From Trichoplax sp. H2 (taxonomy: Eukaryota > Placozoa > Uniplacotomia > Trichoplacea): DNA of 64,000 bases. The stretch is taken from the NCBI GenBank assembly GCA_003344405.1, contig NOWV01000107.1, forward strand, positions 62,001 through 126,000, read 5' to 3'. Of the stretch, positions 60,401-64,000 are shown in pieces. Each line of letters begins with the position of its first letter. Position 1 is the stretch's first letter. A program made the position numbers and the translations under genes. Under the pieces are notes generated by a model that was not told the origin of the DNA, searched no databases, and saw nothing but the letters and a program-made list of their open reading frames with translations.

Positions 60401-62919
60401 ATCATGCTTATTACAAAGATTTCAAGCTTCATAAATTCTTAGTAAATGTAAATTAATAACTAATAATTCAGACGAGAATTAGCAGTTTTCAATAATTTAC
60501 ACGCAAATAGCATGAATTTTTAATTATATTTGTGAACATAGACACCTTCTCTACATATAAATCGACATACTGCGTATGGTCTGTAAACTCTATACGAAAC
60601 ACTATAAATTTGAATTCCCTGCTTATTAGAATTACCATTTATACAGTATTTGATTTTGTATATTAATTTTACAATACTATTATAGCTGGTAGTATGTACC
60701 GCGACATTAATATGTTGAATTTAAGATTTAGATTCTGTTTAGATATACAGTAAATGCATTATAGTATCATTATAGTATTTATTTACATGGATACAGTAGT
60801 TCAATCTATAGTATAACTGGAAGTGATGTGGTTTAGCGATTTTTTCATATTTGGATTTTTAAGACAGAGGATATTATTGCTTGCTTTGAAACCTTGATTG
60901 CGAGTAGGCATACTGAAGATAGTATTATTTATGGGGTTTACATTAAGTATATAAATACAATGTAAGTTTGGAGAAAAGGTGTTCGTGAGCTATTCTTAAA
61001 ATCGAAATATTTTAAACTTACAGTGTTTTTAGATTTAGCAAGGAATCGAACTGGTAGGATGTCAGGTTGGTCATCTTATTGCTTGTTAGATTTCTTGCGT
61101 AATGAGATAAATCAAGGGCGTAGGAGAATATAAACTTAAGTAATGAAATACGGGTATCGATTGATTTCAATGTCCGATGAAAAGCTATTACGATGTGTAA
61201 TACTGATTGTAAATAAACTAGTAAATATTCTTGGTATGCATGTTATCAGTAAGATAATAAGGCAATGATTCATCACGAAAATTAAGCGAATTTTCTCAAT
61301 ATCCTTTCAATAAACTAATGATAGAAGCACACTCAATATATCAAGAGTAAATTTCTGTTTATAATTTTTGTTTATATAATATCTTATTTCATAGCAATAA
61401 GAAGTAGAAGCGATATGTCTATTGGGTACATAGGATTTATATTAAATTTTACTCCATAAATTGTATATTAAATATAGTTTAATACGCTTATTTAGTATTT
61501 TTCAACTTTAAGAACTTTAGTTAGACTATATTTTGATCATCTTTAAAGGCAAGTACTTTATACTAGCACTGCATTGTGTTGTAAAATCAAATACGATTGG
61601 AGTTGATTTAGAATGATACAAAGAGATTTTAAGCATACAGAATTTGTAAATTTGGTATCAAGTTGAATGCACTTCTTTCAATAAGGCTAATCTCATTGAA
61701 TTGTAATTCTCTGAAAATTGAAGTAAATAGCACATATTGTATGAGTAATACGCGATTATAAGGAAAATAGAAATGTAATTGAATATTATGCACTTAAATT
61801 TGCCTTCAGATATTTAATACTACATTATTTTCTTTTCAAATGCTAATAGTATGCAACAAATCTGAGCTATAATGATAGATTATCACATAAGATTTCGATA
61901 TCTTACAATGTAGTCATAGCAGGTAGAAATGGAAAGCTATCATTCTTAATAGATTGAATTCGATTAAGATTCAAATACCTAAATTTTGAGGTGATAACGA
62001 TTTACAGTCACGTATCGCCAAGCATTTATATTGCTATGACATTCATCAATTATCTTTACGAGTATTATTGCATAATATACGGTATTATTTGATTATCATA
62101 TTGTCATATTACAAGTAAGTAGTAAATTGATTACAAAAACATTATAATTTCGTAACGTACAGTACTTGTAGTTGGTAGAGTTTAGCAAATTTATAGCTTT
62201 CGATTTGAAAGGGTTTTGGAAATAAGCCAGAAATGTCACTGTTGCAAAAATTTAAAATTAAATATTAGATGACGGTAATGTACTAAAAATTACGTTCTAG
62301 TTTTAAAGATCTTGGCTTGTCATAGCAGATAACAATTACATCAGGTAATCTGAGAGAAATATTGGTTTTGATATTAATATTCAATACTGAACAAGAAGTA
62401 CATAATATGAGAGAAAGAGAGGATTATGATGTAGTGAGATCGCTACAATAAAGCAGGGGAGGTCAAGTGCGCGAGCTTTACGAGCTAGTAAAACTACCTA
62501 TTAATTAGATAGATAATAAAAGTTTTTTAAAAGATGAGAACATAGCATGAGATGTACTATAATGAGAAATAGTAGTCAGAGCATCCCACTTCTATGGTGA
62601 GATTAGTCTTTGATACGACGAATTTAAATATTAATTTAGAAATATGCTAAAGTAGATGTAATATGGTAAAGTAAAAATAGACCGTATCGTTTATAGGAGC
62701 ATATACTATCATGGCGATCGCTAAATTGGTATTTAACTCCTGTTGTAATATTGGTCTATTGCGTATTTAAAGTATACTTGTTGACTTAAGAAACATACAC
62801 TATATAGTGCATGTCCAGTTACTTCCATACATTGTGTATTTATTCATACTTACAGATATTTTAGGTGAGGATGAGCACTGAAGCTGTAATTAGCATGAGT
62901 AATGCTTTGAGAGATTTTC
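40401..62919 (-). CDS. LRR-7TM receptor (LGR/RXFP-like) fused to a C-terminal pseudokinase; 5' end missing
   Basis: Exons 5' to 3': 62854-62919, 61022-61093, 59671-59742, 58508-58579, 56234-56305, 55939-56010, 55406-55477, 54979-55047, 54811-54882, 53741-53812, 53159-53230, 52976-53047, 52563-52634, 50222-50293, 48719-48778, 47290-47361, 47092-47169, 46330-46401, 46111-46182 (19 LRRs), 43399-44453 (hinge and 7TM), then 42388-42449, 41403-41632, 41110-41308, 40595-40837 and 40401-40514. The frame stays open for 1084 aa. Every LRR junction is phase 2 and rebuilds Leu, Ile or Val; the 7TM exon ends phase 1 (GAG|GTAAGT) and the next acceptor is phase 1 (G|AA). Predicted layout: extracellular LRR solenoid, membrane bundle, cytosolic kinase-like tail. 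The signal peptide and N-terminal cap lie beyond the window. The LRR-7TM join is strong; the kinase join rests on phase and splice signals. Confidence 0.8.
43399..44453 (-). CDS. hinge and seven-transmembrane exon of the LRR receptor
   Basis: The acceptor TTCATATAG precedes 44453; the exon begins YSTREYLCCDAP, an LRR-C-cap/hinge with paired cysteines, then LCEPLPD and VLRIFVWIIGSLS, as in RXFP/LGR receptors. TM2 has NLSFADLIMGIYL (Asp2.50 kept), TM3 ends ITLDRYLFLVYPF, the extracellular Cys pair is present, and TM7 has NSCINPIIY (NPxxY kept), so coupling motifs are intact. Helix 8 is followed by a Cys-rich palmitoylation-type stretch (CCSCCIRC). At 43399 a GAG|GTAAGTAC donor allows splicing to 42449. 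If unspliced, translation adds GKYPQLN and stops at 43376. The Met at 44509 is upstream of the acceptor, inside the intron, and is not the real start. Confidence 0.9.
44483..44852. repeat. left copy of a 370-bp segment duplicated across the scaffold gap
   Basis: The same sequence returns at 45392-45761 (constant offset 909) with only about half a dozen single-base differences, for example GTTACAATAAGAGC against GTTATAATAAGAAC. The left copy then runs into the LTR-like insertion; the right copy continues into ordinary intron. It lies in the intron just upstream of the 7TM exon and starts inside the exon-proximal part. Confidence 0.95.
44852..45371. mobile_element. LTR-like insertion, truncated by the scaffold gap
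   Basis: Sequence starting TGTCACGG is absent from the second copy of the flank (45761 onward). It has three 33-bp tandem units from 44884 to about 44970, a TATATAAAGG box near 45194, AATAAA near 45249, and CCCACA at 45341, giving TGT...ACA termini about 490 bp apart. What follows (GTTAGTGTTCTAATAGG) vaguely resembles a primer-binding region of a Gypsy-type element before the N run begins. No coding sequence is present. The orientation, if this is an LTR, is plus. Confidence 0.6.
45372..45391. other. assembly gap (20 N)
   Basis: A run of 20 N, probably of nominal size. Because nearly identical sequence lies on both sides, the contigs may overlap rather than be separated. Confidence 0.98.
45392..45761. 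repeat. right copy of the 370-bp segment
   Basis: Counterpart of 44483-44852. It continues without the insertion into TAATATCTTTTAGAAATAG, giving the pre-insertion state of the site. Confidence 0.95.
50056..50173. repeat. long inverted repeat (28-bp arms, 62-nt loop)
   Basis: The arm 50056-50083 and the arm 50146-50173 are reverse complements with one mismatch; the core is GTTACAACGACATAGTTTA. Pairing extends outward with a small bulge. It is intronic in the LRR receptor gene. It could be a MITE-like element or fold in RNA as a hairpin precursor. Confidence 0.92.
50691..50706. repeat. short telomere-like interstitial sequence
   Basis: CTAACCCTAACCCTAG, two and a half TTAGGG units on the minus strand, followed by degenerate CCTAGCCCTG units. 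Confidence 0.7.
58836..59270. repeat. diverged, uninterrupted copy of the intron repeat family
   Basis: Aligns by eye with 45402-45840: GTGATAAAGTG, GGTTCGTC, GATTAAGTCGCAAGATC-like, ATTTACCAT, TTAAAGC and a CTACAAATAGACTCTTACA end appear in the same order. It is much more diverged than the pair around the gap. Confidence 0.7.
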
Positions 62920-62997
62920 CTGATCCCAATTATTGATGGTATAAAATAAACAAAGTTTAAGTGAGTATAATGCAATTGTTTTAATCTAGATATATTC

Positions 62998-63865
62998 ATA
63001 TATAAAAAGAGTCTTCAAAACATTATAACAAGAACTGTAATTACTTATAAAACTGTTCTTTAATACATAAACTTGGATCATCTGACAAATCAAAGACTAA
63101 CTACTTTCAATCAAACTTTCGACGATTTGTATACTTATAAGTTACTGTAATATTTTAGCAAAATAACCATAGATTACCAACTAAGTCAGAAGATCAAAAC
63201 TAAATTTATCATCGATAGATCTATTATCGACCATCGCTTCTAATTGGTGTGCTACGATGAATTCTTTATAAAACTAAATTACTTAGTGTAATCGACTAGT
63301 TATCTTGAGGTTTCGATATATTCATCGTCATAGAAAAGCTACAATGCGTACCATAAATACACTTTTGAAAAAGATACTCTCACTGAACGAGTTATTGTGA
63401 AGAATCAGATTATGAAATTTAGTAAATGTAATATTGTGTTATGATGATCATACTTGACTACGAAGCGCAAGAATCACTGTAGTTATAATTACTTGTGTAA
63501 ATTATATGCTGTGAGCTAGTTCTCTAGAATTAGTCAGTAGATGTCTATGACTAGAAGTATTTCTGCTTTAATTTGGTTGTCTAGTATACATTAACTACTA
63601 CAATGTTACGATGTTTCATTAGTGTTAGCTGTCTGGTTAAGAGTATATAAGCTCGACAGACAGTGGAGCAAGATCAATTTCCTAGTTGTTAGCGTAAAAG
63701 CAAAGACTTCTTTAATTTCTGTAAAAAAGTCAATAGAAATTGAATCCCAGAGACGTTGGGTGTTAAGAGATTAGTTTTTACGTAGTCCTTATTGCGAAGC
63801 TGTACTGTGATAGATACTTGCCTAGTCTTGTAATCAAATGTACAACTTACACTATTCTCTTACTA
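62998..63865. repeat. diverged copy of the intron repeat family, split by an insertion
   Basis: The left part (62998-63378) matches the family through CTTCAAAACATTATAACAAG, CTAACTACTTTCAATCAA, AAGTCAGAAGATCAAAACT and GAATTCTTTATAA. The right part (63812-63865) matches the family end GATACTTG...AATCAAATGTACAACTT. Confidence 0.65.
63379..63811. mobile_element. 433-bp insertion flanked by a 7-bp direct repeat, LTR-like
   Basis: AGATACT is present at 63372-63378 and 63812-63818, where the uninterrupted family copies have it once. The insert has a TATATAAG box near 63645 and, near its right end, GGGTGTTAAGAGATTAG. It is not obviously the same element as the one at 44852. It could be a solo LTR or another non-autonomous element. 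Confidence 0.5.
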
Positions 63866-64000
63866 TATTTTAATTTTAGGAATTGCTCTAATGTTTAGAC
63901 GTTCTTTAAGTTTAGAACATAGATTTTAGAAATTGTTAACTTGAAAGTTAAAATTTCAAGTAATAAAATATATATTATTTGTTAATATTTCGTACGTACG

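Larger units (their letters stand above)
46111..62919 (-). other. LRR ectodomain: 19 single-repeat exons
   Basis: Fifteen exons are exactly 72 nt; the others are 66 (62854), 69 (54979), 78 (47092) and 60 nt (48719). Each fits the pattern L-x-L-x-x-N-x-I/L-x-x-I...F..L..L..L with GTAAG/GTGAG/GTAAT-type donors. Examples are TLDQNKIKEIPNGAFAGLKN (52563), NISRNQIKSVESNTFRDM (53741), NLAGNNLSTIAPTFLG (50222) and ILAHNMINSLPNLV (59671). Split codons are CTA, CTA, GTC, CTG, ATA, ATT, ATT, ATC, GTA, GTA, CTT, CTC, CTA, CTT, CTT, TTG, CTC and CTA between repeats, then TTA into the hinge, so all are aliphatic. The one-exon-one-repeat phase-2 layout is the classical LGR organisation. The 60-nt exon is a shortened repeat and the least certain. 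Confidence 0.88.
62920..64000. other. upstream intron of the LRR receptor with repeat copy; no further exon found
   Basis: Exon 62854-62919 begins with a split codon, so at least one more 5' exon exists. I looked for a 72-nt phase-2 exon here and found none, so the N-terminal cap and signal peptide lie beyond the window. Confidence 0.5.

Overview
The window looks like animal nuclear DNA of a small, AT-rich invertebrate genome. Introns have GT-AG boundaries, most genes are split into many short exons, and the proteins are clearly metazoan (SNW1/SKIP, tau-tubulin kinase, FAM161, glia maturation factor, rhodopsin-like receptors and a leucine-rich-repeat receptor). The AT content, the compact genes next to long empty introns, the intronless receptor paralogues and a 20-N scaffold gap fit a placozoan (Trichoplax/Hoilungia type). 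That placement is inference; a sponge or cnidarian is not excluded.

Layout. 0.3-1.0 kb (+): 3' part of a small RRM gene like SLIRP. 2.4-6.7 kb (-): complete 12-exon SNW1/SKIP splicing co-factor (524 aa). 6.7-9.5 kb: intergenic DNA with a nested tandem duplication and palindromic TACTGTAC-type sequence. 9.5-17.0 kb (-): complete 11-exon tau-tubulin kinase (687 aa), including a conserved PPPG...RRYK tail. 20.2-22.6 kb (-): two-exon FAM161 centrosome/cilium protein (759 aa). 25.8-26.9 and 29.6-30.7 kb (-): two intronless paralogous class-A-like receptors with altered core motifs. 32.6-35.2 kb: degenerate-to-homogeneous tandem array. 36.9-38.4 kb (+): glia maturation factor, in which the initiator Met appears to sit on its own upstream exon. 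40.4-62.9 kb (-): a very large receptor gene, 5' end not seen.

The most interesting object is the last gene. Nineteen leucine-rich repeats, each on its own exon (mostly exactly 72 nt) and all joined in phase 2, run into an RXFP/LGR-like seven-transmembrane exon. That exon ends in a strong phase-1 donor whose phase matches an exon about 1 kb downstream, leading to four more exons that read as a protein-kinase-like domain with degenerate catalytic motifs. The model is therefore a secreted-LRR / 7TM / cytosolic pseudokinase fusion of at least 1084 residues, with a possible shorter receptor made by intron retention. Its introns carry a diverged repeat family, a near-perfect hairpin, and an apparent LTR-type insertion at the scaffold gap, where two allelic contigs seem to overlap.

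The genes are otherwise ordinary housekeeping or cytoskeletal neighbours (splicing, microtubule kinase, ciliary protein, actin-branch remodelling) and show no sign of a shared pathway. All models were built by hand from splice signals, reading phase and remembered family resemblance; no search was run.
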